DNA of 58,732 bases from Thermococcus sp. (GCF_027023865.1 NZ_JALVUC010000001.1:1-58732), one strand, 5' to 3'. Shown: positions 16,752 through 25,733, counted from the stretch's first letter. The notes: a model not told the origin generated them from the letters alone. Numbers and translations are program-made.

Positions 16752-17723
16752 TATCTCGCAGGCAAGGTTTTCTTCCATTATTCCCCTCACTTCTTCGACC
16801 CTTTTGGTGTGACCGAGGGCGTACATGAGCTTCGTGAGCGTTGTCTCCTTCGTCATATCCCCAGCGGGTATAATCCCCGCCTCGAGCGCCCTCCTTCCCA
16901 CCTCGTACCTCGTGAGGTCAACACCGCCATAGAGGGCCTGGGTCGTCATGACCACAGGTTTCTCCGGGACGACCTTAGAAACTGCCTCAAGCAGGTTCCT
17001 CCCACGGTAGGGTATTCCACCGGCGCCGTAGCCCTCGAGCACTATCCCGTCAGCTTCTCCGGCTATTGAGAGAAAGACCTCCGGCGAAAGGCCAGGAGTG
17101 AGTCTTATGTGAACGACGTTCGGGTCTATCCTGGGGTCGAAGGAGGTTTCACCCGCAAAGGCCGGCCTGTGCATCACGACGAGGGAACCGCCGCGGATGT
17201 ATGCCACGTCCGGGTAGTTAATGCTCTGAAAGGCGTTCAGCCCGAGGGAGTGAACCTTTGAGACGCGGGTTCCTAGCATAATCTTGTTCCTGAAGGCGAC
17301 GTAAACCCCGGGAATCCCGTCCCTGGCGAAGGTGATGGCCGTTCTGAGGTTCTCGGGTGCGTCGCTCCCGGGTTCTGTTATAGGGAGCATCGAACCCGTT
17401 ATGACGACCGGAATCGGCGGGTTCCTCAGCATGAAGCTTAGGGCCGAGGAGGTGTAAGCTAAGGTATCCGTCCCGTGGGTTATCACTATCCCATCATAGT
17501 CGTCCAGTGATTCCCAGACGGCCTTCCCTATTGTTATCCAGTCCTCCGGCTGAATGAGCGTGCTGTCAACCCTCATGAGATCCCAGGAGTCGATGCTGAT
17601 CCCGTCGTTCCTTTTTATTCCCGCTAATTCAATGAGTTCCTCCACTCCAAGCCCGGCTTTGTATCCCTTCTCCGTCATCCTGCTCGCTATCGTTCCCCCT
17701 GTGCCTATGATGAGAACCTTCAC
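16743..17723 (-). CDS. ansA: L-asparaginase
   Basis: This 326-residue cytoplasmic-type L-asparaginase hydrolyses asparagine to aspartate and ammonia. It carries both catalytic signatures: GTGGTIAS with nucleophile T11 and ITHGTDTLAYT with T85-D86. A downstream region, VLEGYGAGGIPYRG, is also typical. Length equals that of the well-studied thermostable Pyrococcus and Thermococcus enzymes. There is no signal peptide. It appears to be transcribed alone, convergent with two small genes on its 3' side. Confidence 0.95.
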   Translation of the reverse strand: MKVLIIGTGGTIASRMTEKGYKAGLGVEELIELAGIKRNDGISIDSWDLMRVDSTLIQPEDWITIGKAVWESLDDYDGIVITHGTDTLAYTSSALSFMLRNPPIPVVITGSMLPITEPGSDAPENLRTAITFARDGIPGVYVAFRNKIMLGTRVSKVHSLGLNAFQSINYPDVAYIRGGSLVVMHRPAFAGETSFDPRIDPNVVHIRLTPGLSPEVFLSIAGEADGIVLEGYGAGGIPYRGRNLLEAVSKVVPEKPVVMTTQALYGGVDLTRYEVGRRALEAGIIPAGDMTKETTLTKLMYALGHTKRVEEVRGIMEENLACEISR

Positions 17724-17809
17724 GCAATCACCGCCCTTGGTATTCTCTTCCCCCTTTTAGTCTTTTTGACAAATTTAACCCGAATTCCCGAATAGAATAT
17801 GGAAAATAT

Positions 17810-19009
17810 TCAGTTTTTACCCTTTATCATGAGCATCATGACGAAAGCTATGACGTTCATGGCTGAGGAGTAAAGAAAGGCTGCCTCAAGGGAGTGAACC
17901 TGCCACAGGTAGCCGGCTATTACTGAGGCCGGGAAGACGAAGACCCCGAATACCGTGTGGTACGCCCCAATTATTGTTCCCTTCTCATACTCCCTTGCCA
18001 AGTCCGCCATGTATGCCCTCGGCACTGTATCCTCGATAGCCACATAGAGGCCGTAGAGAACGAACGCAACCAGGAGCACAGGTAGGTTGCGAGCGTAGGC
18101 GAAGGCAAGTGCAGCCAGTGCTGCTATCCCAAAGCTGACTGTAATCATTCTCTTCTTCCCAAAACTGTCCGAGTAGGTTCCTATTGGATAGCTGAAAAAC
18201 GCGTAGACGATGTTAAACAGTACGTAGAACGCGGTGCTCTGAATGACGGTGTATCCTAGTGATTCCGCCTTCCAGAGTGTAAACGCGTAGCTGTACCTCC
18301 CAAGTGCCCCTATGGCAACGACCGCTAGGAAGAACTGGAGGTTTCTATCATGAAGGGTTGAGATTCCTGTTATCTGCTTCTTAATCTCTGCCCCCCTGTC
18401 CTTCACGAACAATAGAATTACTATGAGAACCAGAACACCGGGAAGCACTGAGAGTGCGAAGAGGTAGCGGTAGGTCTTCTCCACAGGCATGTTCTTCATC
18501 AGCTCAAGGAGTCCTATGGCAACAATGGGGCCCGTTACCGCACCGAGCGTGTCCATCATTCTGTGAAATCCGAATGACCTACCGACCTTCCCCTTCTTAC
18601 TGGATTCCGCTATGAGTGCGTCTCTTGGGGCCGTCCTCACTCCCTTTCCAAGCCTATCTAGGATCCTCAGGCTCAGAAAATCCCACCAGTAATGGGTGAT
18701 GGCGAGGGCTCCCCTGGCCGCTATTGAGGTTAGGTATCCGAGGAAGATGAAAGCCTTTCTCTTCCTGAGCTTGTCGCTTACGTAGCCGAATATAACTTTA
18801 AAAAGTGAGCCAAAGCTCTCTATTGCTCCCATGATGGATCCACTGGCGAACTCTCCAACCTTAAGTACCTCGGTTAGGTAGCTTGGAATCACGGGGATTA
18901 CCATCTCGCTGCTCATATCGTTTAGGAAGCTGACGATTCCGAGCAGGAAGACGTTCCAACTTACTCCAAAGATCCTCCTCTCTTTCTCATCCTCTAGGCC
19001 TTTTTCCAT
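17810..19009 (-). CDS. MFS transporter
   Basis: This 399-residue integral membrane protein has about 12 hydrophobic segments. The Major Facilitator loop-2/3 motif appears as GYVSDKLRKRKAF, with a second-half copy GTYSDSFGKKRM. Conserved features around LGKGVRTAPRDALIAESS and HRMMDTLGAVTGP resemble a subgroup of archaeal and bacterial MFS proteins annotated as multidrug or unknown-substrate permeases. The ATG at 19009 is 16 bases after the thioesterase gene's stop and has GGGGGAA upstream, so the two form an operon. The substrate cannot be inferred. Confidence 0.85.
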   Translation of the reverse strand: MEKGLEDEKERRIFGVSWNVFLLGIVSFLNDMSSEMVIPVIPSYLTEVLKVGEFASGSIMGAIESFGSLFKVIFGYVSDKLRKRKAFIFLGYLTSIAARGALAITHYWWDFLSLRILDRLGKGVRTAPRDALIAESSKKGKVGRSFGFHRMMDTLGAVTGPIVAIGLLELMKNMPVEKTYRYLFALSVLPGVLVLIVILLFVKDRGAEIKKQITGISTLHDRNLQFFLAVVAIGALGRYSYAFTLWKAESLGYTVIQSTAFYVLFNIVYAFFSYPIGTYSDSFGKKRMITVSFGIAALAALAFAYARNLPVLLVAFVLYGLYVAIEDTVPRAYMADLAREYEKGTIIGAYHTVFGVFVFPASVIAGYLWQVHSLEAAFLYSSAMNVIAFVMMLMIKGKN

Positions 19010-19025
19010 TCTTTATTCCCCCGGT

Positions 19026-19421
19026 TCATCCGAGCACGTGCTTTTCCAACACGTAGCAGTGGAAAGTTCCCTCGAAGACTTTCTCGTTTCTCTCGTTGAA
19101 AACTTCCGCTTCTACTACCCTCTCTCTGCCAAGGTCTTCCTTTATCTCCGCCCGGGCGATGAGTTTCTCCCCTACTTTCACCGGCTTGATGAACTTCACC
19201 TCCGCCTTTCCAAGGACGACAGTAGGCTCGTTCACGGCCAACATCGCAGCGTAATCCGCCAAACCGAAGGTGAAACCGCCGTGAACGAGTCCGTAATCAT
19301 CGACGGCCATCTCCTCAGTGGTCAAAAGCTCGACCTCTGCATAGCCAGGTTCTATCCTGAGCGGTCTCCCTATAAGCCTCTCACTTGCCAGCCTGTGCGT
19401 TCTCTGCTCCACCTTGGTCAC
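19026..19421 (-). CDS. Hotdog-fold thioesterase (PaaI-like)
   Basis: This 131-residue single hotdog domain has the sequence VDDYGLVHGGFTFGLADYAAM, the usual HGG active-site region of PaaI/4HBT thioesterases. The following strand VVLGKAEVKFIKPVKVGEKL is also typical. It would hydrolyse a CoA thioester; the acyl group is unknown. The ATG is at 19421, with GGTGACC-like sequence upstream. It is the first gene of an operon with the MFS transporter. Confidence 0.85.
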   Translation of the reverse strand: MTKVEQRTHRLASERLIGRPLRIEPGYAEVELLTTEEMAVDDYGLVHGGFTFGLADYAAMLAVNEPTVVLGKAEVKFIKPVKVGEKLIARAEIKEDLGRERVVEAEVFNERNEKVFEGTFHCYVLEKHVLG

Positions 19422-19493
19422 CCCAATTTTATGGGTTCACCTGAGGGGTAAAAGTTTATCTATTCCAGTACCCTAAGAAAGTTAGGTGATTGT

Positions 19494-19892
19494 GTGCACC
19501 CTCTGAAACGTGCGGTGGAGTACAAAGGCTCGGCCGAGTTCACGCGGAGCGAGCTTGTAGGGATACTCTCCTTCACCCTCAGGATTATGAGCATCAAGGA
19601 GGCCAAGGAGTTCGTAAACGAGGCCGTTGAGAAGGGTATGCTCACCGAGCGGGATGGGAAGCTCATCGTTGATGAGACCTTACTGGAAGAAGAGCGGAGC
19701 GAAGGAGACCTCTTTGAGGAGATGGTGGGGTACATAGCGAAGTCCTTAGGTTGGGAGAAGGAGGATGTCCTCGAGGGCATAAGCGAAATGCGGGAGCGCT
19801 ACGGTGACCTGGATAGAAAGGTGTTGGTTTATCTCTTTGGTATGGGTAAAGGCGTTGATATGTCTAAGTTTAGAGAGAGACTTGAGTTATGA
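19494..19892 (+). CDS. DUF2240 family protein
   Basis: This 132-residue protein matches DUF2240: a winged-helix-like start (RSELVGILSFTLRIMSIKEAKEFVNEAVEKGML) with a short wing (DGKLIVDET), followed by a helical C-terminal part. Such architecture suggests DNA binding, but no function is established. The start is GTG at 19494 with AGGTGATT just upstream. It is divergent from the thioesterase operon; the 160 bases after it show no gene. Confidence 0.75.
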   Translation: MHPLKRAVEYKGSAEFTRSELVGILSFTLRIMSIKEAKEFVNEAVEKGMLTERDGKLIVDETLLEEERSEGDLFEEMVGYIAKSLGWEKEDVLEGISEMRERYGDLDRKVLVYLFGMGKGVDMSKFRERLEL

Positions 19893-20052
19893 GCCTTTAC
19901 GTTTTTCCCATTTGTGGTCCTTGGAAGTCACCATCCATCGTTGCCAAGTTCATGTCGTGAACCGCAGGTTAACTCTGTTTAAATTACTAAGCTTTTGATG
20001 ATGCCCGCAAAACCATTTTAACATCCTCGTCGAACTCTTTTTGGGTGGTATC

Positions 20053-20589
20053 ATGCCCAAGGAGGTCCTTATACTTGTTGACATGCAGCGTGATTTTATG
20101 CCGGGCGGAGCTTTGCCGGTTCCAGACGGGGACAGGATAATTCCAAGGTGCAATGAATACATAGGGGAGTTTAGAAAGCACGGCGCGCTGATAGTGGCAA
20201 CGAGGGACTGGCATCCGCCGAACCACGTCAGCTTTAAAGAACATGGTGGGCCGTGGCCAGCGCACTGCGTCCAGAACACGCCAGGGGCGGAGTTTGTGGT
20301 TAACCTACCGGCCGATGCGGTGGTAGTCTCCAAAGCTACGGAACCGGATAAGGAAGCCTACTCCGGCTTCGAGGGCACTGATCTTGCCGAGATCCTCAGA
20401 AAGAATGGGGTGAAAAGGGTTTACATCTGCGGTGTTGCCACGGAATATTGCGTCAAAGCGACGGCCCTCGACGCGGTGAAGTACGGCTTTAAAGCCTATC
20501 TCCTTGGTGATGCCGTGAGGGGAATTAATCCAAGGGACGAGGAGCTGGCTTTGGAGGAGATGAAGAAGGCCGGTGTGACGGTTCTTTAA
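20053..20589 (+). CDS. pncA: Nicotinamidase
   Basis: This 178-residue isochorismatase-fold enzyme converts nicotinamide to nicotinate in the NAD salvage pathway. The catalytic triad is visible: D10 in LILVDMQRDF, a Lys in VVVSKATEPDK and the nucleophile Cys in CGVATEYCVKATA. The metal-binding DxH is in RDWHPPNHVSF. The ATG at 20053 is chosen because GGGTGG lies just upstream; an in-frame TTG at 20041 is less likely. Size and residues match the characterised Pyrococcus horikoshii enzyme. The 3' end overlaps the convergent permease gene by 65 bases. Confidence 0.93.
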   Translation: MPKEVLILVDMQRDFMPGGALPVPDGDRIIPRCNEYIGEFRKHGALIVATRDWHPPNHVSFKEHGGPWPAHCVQNTPGAEFVVNLPADAVVVSKATEPDKEAYSGFEGTDLAEILRKNGVKRVYICGVATEYCVKATALDAVKYGFKAYLLGDAVRGINPRDEELALEEMKKAGVTVL

Positions 20590-21568
20590 CGACCCTCCCT
20601 TTCCACTCCTTCAGCAGAACTAGGAGAAGGTTGAGGACTATCGGGCCGATTATGAGACCTTTTATCCCCATTGCCCAAGTCCCACCGACCATGCCGATGA
20701 AAACGAGGGTCTCGTCGAGGTCTGTATCCCTCGCGACCATCATGGGCCTTATCGTATAATCTGGCATCGGAGAGACGAGGGAGAAGCCGTAGAGGGCTAT
20801 CCCGATAGCATGGAAGTAAGCACCGTTCATGGCGAAGTAAGCGGCGGCAATAAGCCATGCCATCCATCCCTCAAAGAAGGGGACGAAACTGGAGAGAAAG
20901 GTTAAGAAACCAGCAACTATGGCCGTGTAGATGTTAGAAACCCCGAATATCAGGAAACCCACGGTCATGAGAACGCCTTTTAAGATGTTTAGAACGAGCC
21001 AGGCCCTGACGAGCGCTCCGAGGGTCCTGTCAAGACTTGCGAGTATCTCCTCGCCAAGCTCGCGGTTTCTCTCAGGCAGGGAAAGGACTATCTGGCTGTA
21101 TATCTCTTCCGCGTAGGCTAGGGTGTAATAGAAGGTGAGGAGGAAGATGAGGACCTGCAGTAGGTACATCGGGATGGAAAAAGCGCCCTGTGATATGTAC
21201 CCTGACAGTCTGGGAATCAGCTGGTTGAGAAAGCTCTGGATGAAGTTTCTGATGTCTGGAGGAAGGGGTTGCTGGAGAAGCCAGTCAAAGAAGTTCACAA
21301 CACCGTTGTAAAACGAAAGGGCCACCTGGAAGGATATCATGAGAAGTTCAAACGTCAGTACCCCCCCAACCCCCACGGTTATGATGGTGAGAGCTACCGC
21401 TGACAGGGTTTTTCCCAGTTTTGGGGCTATTCTGCGGTGCACGGGATAGAATGCATAGGCTATGACAACCCCGAAAAAGACGGCAGTAACGAGGGGCTCA
21501 ACCGTAGCCCACGCCACGTATGCAATGGCAATTATCGCAATCGCCCAAACCAACGTTTCAGCGCGCAT
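20525..21568 (-). CDS. AI-2E family transporter (PerM/YhhQ-like)
   Basis: This 347-residue membrane protein has about eight hydrophobic segments and the family's long amphipathic central region (FNQL-like IQSFLNQLIPRLSGYISQ). The conserved C-terminal pattern is also present (PMMVARDTDLDETLVFIGMVGG, then GIKGLIIGPIVLNLL). The family includes putative quorum-signal exporters and Na+/H+ antiporters, so the substrate here is unknown. The ATG at 21568 is preceded by GAGAGGA. The Pro/Ser-rich tail (HRPSSSPPKPAPRPLD) is encoded over the end of the nicotinamidase gene. Confidence 0.85.
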   Translation of the reverse strand: MRAETLVWAIAIIAIAYVAWATVEPLVTAVFFGVVIAYAFYPVHRRIAPKLGKTLSAVALTIITVGVGGVLTFELLMISFQVALSFYNGVVNFFDWLLQQPLPPDIRNFIQSFLNQLIPRLSGYISQGAFSIPMYLLQVLIFLLTFYYTLAYAEEIYSQIVLSLPERNRELGEEILASLDRTLGALVRAWLVLNILKGVLMTVGFLIFGVSNIYTAIVAGFLTFLSSFVPFFEGWMAWLIAAAYFAMNGAYFHAIGIALYGFSLVSPMPDYTIRPMMVARDTDLDETLVFIGMVGGTWAMGIKGLIIGPIVLNLLLVLLKEWKGRVVKEPSHRPSSSPPKPAPRPLD

Positions 21569-21621
21569 TCCTCTCGACAGCTTTATTAACGCTCCCCTTA
21601 TAAACCCTGTGTGGTGGGATT

Positions 21622-21945
21622 ATGGAGGAGGAACTGGTGCAAGAGGTTTACTCCTACATCAGAAAGGCCGAGAGGAAACTCAAGGAGGAGCGCGTTGAAG
21701 CCGCCTACGACTTGTACATGGACGCACTTCATACAATAGCAGGCTATTTAGTTTACAGGGAATCGGGAATGCTCCTCTCTGGGAGAGAGCTGATGGGAAT
21801 CGTTAGGGTTAGACACGGGGAGGTTTATTCCATCATCAAAAGGTACGAGGGTGTAACCGACGTTGACAGGGATACCCTGAGAGTCCTCGACGAGGACGTA
21901 AAGGGCCTCATGGAAAGGGTTCTACCCCCACTACTCCGGGAGTGA
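21622..21945 (+). CDS. Small helical protein of unknown function
   Basis: This 107-residue, almost entirely helical and charged protein begins MEEELVQEVYSYIRKAERKLKEERVEAAYDLYMDAL. The two long helices and size recall HEPN- or TPR-like domains, but the HEPN R-x4-6-H motif is not seen. The ATG at 21622 has GTGGTGGG upstream, and a TATA-like CCTTATAAAC lies near 21597. It is divergent from the AI-2E permease and overlaps the 3' end of the next, convergent gene by 38 bases. Confidence 0.6.
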   Translation: MEEELVQEVYSYIRKAERKLKEERVEAAYDLYMDALHTIAGYLVYRESGMLLSGRELMGIVRVRHGEVYSIIKRYEGVTDVDRDTLRVLDEDVKGLMERVLPPLLRE

Positions 21946-22348
21946 GCTCTAGCTTTTCATTCTTGACTGCTCTGCACGATTCAACAGCACCCTTAAGGGT
22001 TTTGAAAAATTCCCTGTCCCCCCTTAGTATCACGATGACCTCATTACCCCCTGGAGCGGAAAAGGCAATCTCGATGGTCTCGCTCGATCCGTCGTAGGAG
22101 ACGCTTTTCGGTCCCATCCGAAGGTTGAGGGAGTGCTCTCCGTCTATCGAGAGGATCTCAAACTCGCCCTTGGAGTAGAAGATGCTTATGAACGGGGTGG
22201 AACCTTCTGCCGTCAAAGGGACGCGGCGCTCCCCGTAGAAAACCGCACTCCCGCGGGCAGTTCCGAGGTAGAGGGAATGACAGAGGCTGTGGACGTAATC
22301 GCCCAAAGCTTCATAAACCTTTGAGTGTTCACTCAATGACATCACCAT
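21908..22348 (-). CDS. Protein of unknown function
   Basis: This 146-residue protein has a helical N-terminal part (YEALGDYVHSLCHSLYLG) and then a series of alternating beta strands, without membrane segments. No family was recognised. The ATG lies at 22342-22348 (MVMSLSEHSK) with GGTGATG overlapping the first ATG, so the second ATG at 22342 is the likelier start. It is divergent from the DUF4152 gene, with about 50 bases between. Confidence 0.55.
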   Translation of the reverse strand: MVMSLSEHSKVYEALGDYVHSLCHSLYLGTARGSAVFYGERRVPLTAEGSTPFISIFYSKGEFEILSIDGEHSLNLRMGPKSVSYDGSSETIEIAFSAPGGNEVIVILRGDREFFKTLKGAVESCRAVKNEKLELTPGVVGVEPFP

Positions 22349-22399
22349 AATCAGTTTGCAACTAAGTATATTGGTAATTGCCCGTTAACGGTGGTTTCG

Positions 22400-23083
22400 A
22401 TGAGGGTAGTCTCAGCGGATACAGGGGGTGCGCTCCTCACCGAGGATTATGAGCCAGTTGGGCTCATAGCAACGGCCGCTGTCCTCGCGGAGAAGCCCTA
22501 CAGAACGGCAACGCTAAACAGGGTGCGCTACGCCGACCCCTTCAACTACGACATGAGCGGTAGGCAGGCCGTCAGGGATGAGGCGTTTTTAGCGGTCGAA
22601 CTCTCGAGAGAAGTCAAACCGGACGTTGTTCACCTAGACTCGACCATCGGTGGAATAGAGGTCAGAAAGCTCGACGAACCGACGATAGACGCTTTGACCA
22701 TAACCGACCGTGGGAAAGAGGTCTGGAAGGACCTTGCGAGAGATTTACAGCCGCTGGCAAAGAAGTTCTGGGAGGAAACCGGTATCGAGATAATCGCCAT
22801 CGGAAAGTCGAGCGTCCCCGTGAGGATAGCGGAGATTTACTCCGGTCTCTACACGGCCAAGTGGGCAATCGACTACGCGAGGAAGAATGGAAAAGTCATG
22901 GTTGGCCTTCCCCGTTACATGGGGGTCGAGATAAGGCCCGGAAAGATCTACGGCGAGAGCCTTGATCCAAGGGAGGGCGGCCTCTTCGGGGAAATCGATG
23001 CAGAAACGGAGGGAATCGGTTGGGAGCTTTACCCAAACCCGCTCGTGAGGAGATACATGGTTCTTGAGGTTTGGAGGGAGTGA
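22400..23083 (+). CDS. DUF4152 family protein, RNase H-like fold
   Basis: This 227-residue protein of a Thermococcales family (DUF4152) has acidic residues at strand ends that suit an RNase H-like fold: VVSADTGGALL, VVHLDSTIGGI and GEIDAETEGIG. A Pyrococcus relative has, as I recall, been solved as an RNase H-like protein with exonuclease or ssDNA-binding activity; that is family knowledge, not seen here. The ATG at 22400 is chosen for the GGTGG upstream; a GTG at 22391 is in frame. No operon partner: the insertion-element remnant follows. Confidence 0.75.
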   Translation: MRVVSADTGGALLTEDYEPVGLIATAAVLAEKPYRTATLNRVRYADPFNYDMSGRQAVRDEAFLAVELSREVKPDVVHLDSTIGGIEVRKLDEPTIDALTITDRGKEVWKDLARDLQPLAKKFWEETGIEIIAIGKSSVPVRIAEIYSGLYTAKWAIDYARKNGKVMVGLPRYMGVEIRPGKIYGESLDPREGGLFGEIDAETEGIGWELYPNPLVRRYMVLEVWRE

Positions 23084-23599
23084 GAGACTCTTAACTCCAA
23101 TGTTTAACTTTTTTTGATAGCCATACCAATAGTAGCGGCTGTATACCCCCTCGTGGTCGTGCTAGAGTTGGCTTTCATGGTGGTTAAGGCGACTGGGTTC
23201 TTTTACCCCAATCCGGGTTTCCCGGTAGGGGTAACGGGCACGAGACCGTGCCCTCGGGCTGAGCCGAAACTGGTGACAGGAGTAGGTGAATGAGTGCCCG
23301 TAAACTTCCCCATCTTTAGCGAGGGGTTAAAGCCCCTCACGGCGGGGAGGAAGTCAGTACTTCCACGACCGCTTCGATCCTGTGAACGTTTGGAACCGGT
23401 TATCTCGGCCCGGAAAACTGGAGGAGGGGCCTGGGGGAGCTTTCATGATCACCGTCCAGTGCTGGCTATCATGTGGGCGATCGACTGCATCAACGAGTAC
23501 TACATGGTGGCAGTTGGGTTTCCCTCCATTTTTTGTGCAACGCCCTGATATGGGGAATTATTCCATATAACATGAGGGGGGAAGAAAAAGGGACTGGCG
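23084..23599. other. Gene-poor interval of 516 bases between DUF4152 and iorA
   Basis: The interval contains the orphan insertion-element end at about 23150-23360. The rest (23360-23599) has short open frames on the + strand with no recognisable product, no ribosome sites and no tRNA-like structure. It is placed exactly where iorB usually follows iorA. Confidence 0.5.
23150..23360 (+). mobile_element. Orphan right end of a tnpB-type insertion element
   Basis: Bases 23338-23357 match the right-end block of the complete element at 8088-8107 in 19 of 20 positions, in the direction running out of the element. A hairpin (arms 23321-23326 and 23333-23338) precedes it, in the same place as in the complete copy. 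Upstream, a frame ending at the TGA at 23291 (VVKATGFFYPNPGFPVG, RPCPRAEPKLVTGVGE) looks like the low-complexity C-terminal tail of a TnpB. No catalytic part is left, so this is a remnant or a stand-alone guide-RNA-type end. Confidence 0.55.
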
Positions 23600-25504
23600 C
23601 TACGGCTGGTTCTGATCCAGCTCGCTCGGGAACTTTATGGCATCGAAGGGGCACGTCTGGTTGCAGACACCGCAGCCGGTGCAGAGGAGCTCGTCTATGT
23701 GAACTTTCTTCTTCTCCGGGTCGTAGACGAGAGCCGGACAGCCTGTTAAGAGGATGCAGGCCTTACAGCCCGTGCACTTGTCCTCGATGACTATCGGCTT
23801 CTCCCCGATTTCCCCACGCCTTATCACAGGTATAACGCACTCGCGCCTCGCTATGATCACCGCGGGCCCTTCAATTTCCATTGCCTCCTCAATGGCCTCC
23901 CTCGTAGCGTTAAGGTCGTAGGGGTCGACAGTCTTGACGTACTTAACGCCGAGCGCCTTAACCAGAGCCTCGATGTCTATCTCGTTGAACTTCCTGCCGG
24001 TTTCGCTCCCGCCGGTTGCCGGGTTCGGCTGGTGGCCTGTCATTGCCGTCGTCCTGTTGTCGAGTATCATAACCAGGACGTTCAGGTTCTTGTAAACGGC
24101 GTCGACCAGCGGCTGGATTCCGTTGTGGAAGAAGGTGGAATCGCCTATCGTCGCGATTATCTTCTTGTCCATGACGATGCCCTGCCCGTTCGCCAAGCTG
24201 ATGCTTGCGCCCATAACATATTCCGTCCATATCGCCTCAAGCGGCGGGAGGAGCGATAACGCGTAGCAGCCTATGTCGCCGTGTATCGGGATGGAGTAAC
24301 GGCCGAGCTTTAAATCTCTGAGCGCATCCAGAGCGGCCCTGTAAGAACCGCGGTGCGGACAGCCGGGGCACATAACGGGGGGCCTCTTTGGGGCAAGGCT
24401 CTCCGCGCGGGCAACCCCCCCCGGCTTCTCATAAGTCTTCTCTTCCTCGCCGATGAGCTTTAAGAGGGCATTTTTGACGAGGCTCGGTGTAAGCTCGCCC
24501 TCTAGAGGGAGGTGGCCGGTCCTCTTGCCGTAAATCGGGGCTTTAAGCCCGGCCTCGTAGGCCGCTATTTTGACCTCCTCCTCAAGGAACGGGGCACCGT
24601 CCTCGATGACTATCGCAAAGTCCACACTCCTGAGGAAATCCACCACGAGTTTCCTTGGGAGCGGATGGGGTGTCGAGAGTTTGAGAATCCTGAAGTCCTT
24701 CCCAACTTCCGGCAGGACCTCCCTTACGTAGTTGTAGGGTGCGCCCTCAACGATTATGCCGATTCTACCGCTCCCCTCGATCCAGTTGAAGGGCATGCCG
24801 TTGAACTCTTCCTCGATTTTAATTAGAGTCTCATTTAACCAGCGGTGCCTCTTCCTGTTGCCATCCATGCTTGCTCTGACGTAGCGCTCGATGTCCTTCT
24901 TGAAGACGGGCTTTCTGTTAAGCTCAATGAACTCGCCGACCTCAACGTCCGAGGTGGTGTGGTTTACCCTTGTCGTCGTGCGGAAGATTACGGGAACCTT
25001 GTAGCGCTCGCTGAACTTGTAGGCGTATTTTACCAAATCATGGGCCTCCTGCGGGTCTGCGGGTTCGAGAACCGGGAGGAGGGAGATTTTGCTGTAATAT
25101 CTGTCGTCCTGCTCGGTCTGGGAGGTGTGCGGCCCCGGGTCGTCCGCCACGAGGATAACGAGACCGCCTTCAACACCGGAATAAGCCAGGCTCATGAGCG
25201 GGTCGGCGGCGACGTTGAGACCAACGCACTTCATGGTTACAAGCGCTCTCAGTCCGGTGTAAGCAACTCCAGCGGCCTCTTCTAGGGCCACCTTTTCGTT
25301 GGGTGCCCACTCGGCGAAGACCTCTGGTTTTAGTCTTGCTATGGTCTCGACGACTTCAGTTGAGGGCGTTCCGGGATAACCCGTTGCAAAAACGACGCCG
25401 CTCTCGAGGGCACCGTAAGCTATGGCCTCGTTGCCCATGAGAAGCTTTTTCACCCCGGTTCGGGGTTTAAAACCGGTAGAACCGTAATCCTGAACTCTGT
25501 CCAT
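23600..25504 (-). CDS. iorA: Indolepyruvate:ferredoxin oxidoreductase, alpha subunit
   Basis: This 634-residue thiamine-diphosphate, iron-sulfur enzyme subunit oxidises aryl pyruvates from aromatic amino acids to aryl-acetyl-CoA, reducing ferredoxin. An N-terminal pyrimidine-binding domain starts LLMGNEAIAYGALESGVVFATGYPGTPSTE. The TPP pyrophosphate site is GDIGCYAL and GDSTFFHNGIQPLVDAVYKN. Two C-terminal 4Fe-4S clusters are marked by CTGCKAC and CTGCGVCNQTCP. The ATG at 25504 is preceded by GGTGGTG; longer in-frame starts to 25585 lack this. The beta subunit gene iorB, normally next to iorA, is not in the window. Confidence 0.93.
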   Translation of the reverse strand: MDRVQDYGSTGFKPRTGVKKLLMGNEAIAYGALESGVVFATGYPGTPSTEVVETIARLKPEVFAEWAPNEKVALEEAAGVAYTGLRALVTMKCVGLNVAADPLMSLAYSGVEGGLVILVADDPGPHTSQTEQDDRYYSKISLLPVLEPADPQEAHDLVKYAYKFSERYKVPVIFRTTTRVNHTTSDVEVGEFIELNRKPVFKKDIERYVRASMDGNRKRHRWLNETLIKIEEEFNGMPFNWIEGSGRIGIIVEGAPYNYVREVLPEVGKDFRILKLSTPHPLPRKLVVDFLRSVDFAIVIEDGAPFLEEEVKIAAYEAGLKAPIYGKRTGHLPLEGELTPSLVKNALLKLIGEEEKTYEKPGGVARAESLAPKRPPVMCPGCPHRGSYRAALDALRDLKLGRYSIPIHGDIGCYALSLLPPLEAIWTEYVMGASISLANGQGIVMDKKIIATIGDSTFFHNGIQPLVDAVYKNLNVLVMILDNRTTAMTGHQPNPATGGSETGRKFNEIDIEALVKALGVKYVKTVDPYDLNATREAIEEAMEIEGPAVIIARRECVIPVIRRGEIGEKPIVIEDKCTGCKACILLTGCPALVYDPEKKKVHIDELLCTGCGVCNQTCPFDAIKFPSELDQNQP

Positions 25505-25598
25505 CAACACCACCTGTTGAGTGTTGCCCTCCGGAGTTAAAACTCTATGCCCAGCGAAAGGAAGACAAAACCGAAAAATTTTCAATATCTGCGCAGGT

Positions 25599-25733
25599 TC
25601 ATTCTGTAGGCCCCACGCTCGACGTCCGCGTTTCTGTTTCTGCCCTCCCTCTGGAGAGAAGGATGTAGAGACTTATCCCAATGATGACGAAAACCGCCAC
25701 GATAAGCAGCGCCGTGCAGCCATAGCGTTCCAT
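25599..25733 (-). CDS. Possible 44-residue single-helix membrane protein
   Basis: A short frame reads MERYGCTALLIVAVFVIIGISLYILLSRGRA, a convincing single membrane helix, then a Thr/Glu-rich tail. No strong ribosome site precedes the ATG, and an in-frame stop lies just before, so it could also be the remnant of a longer gene. It lies about 95 bases upstream of iorA on the same strand. Confidence 0.3.
   Translation of the reverse strand: MERYGCTALLIVAVFVIIGISLYILLSRGRAETETRTSSVGPTE

Noticed and set aside
23140-23300. Structured-RNA candidate (tRNA, RNase P or other housekeeping RNA)
   Set aside because: GC-rich and foldable, but no tRNA T-loop consensus or known RNA core was seen, and the block fits an insertion-element end better.
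23294-23790. Overlapping + strand open frames between DUF4152 and iorA
   Set aside because: None has a ribosome site or recognisable product; part is the insertion-element end and the rest overlaps the end of iorA in antisense.
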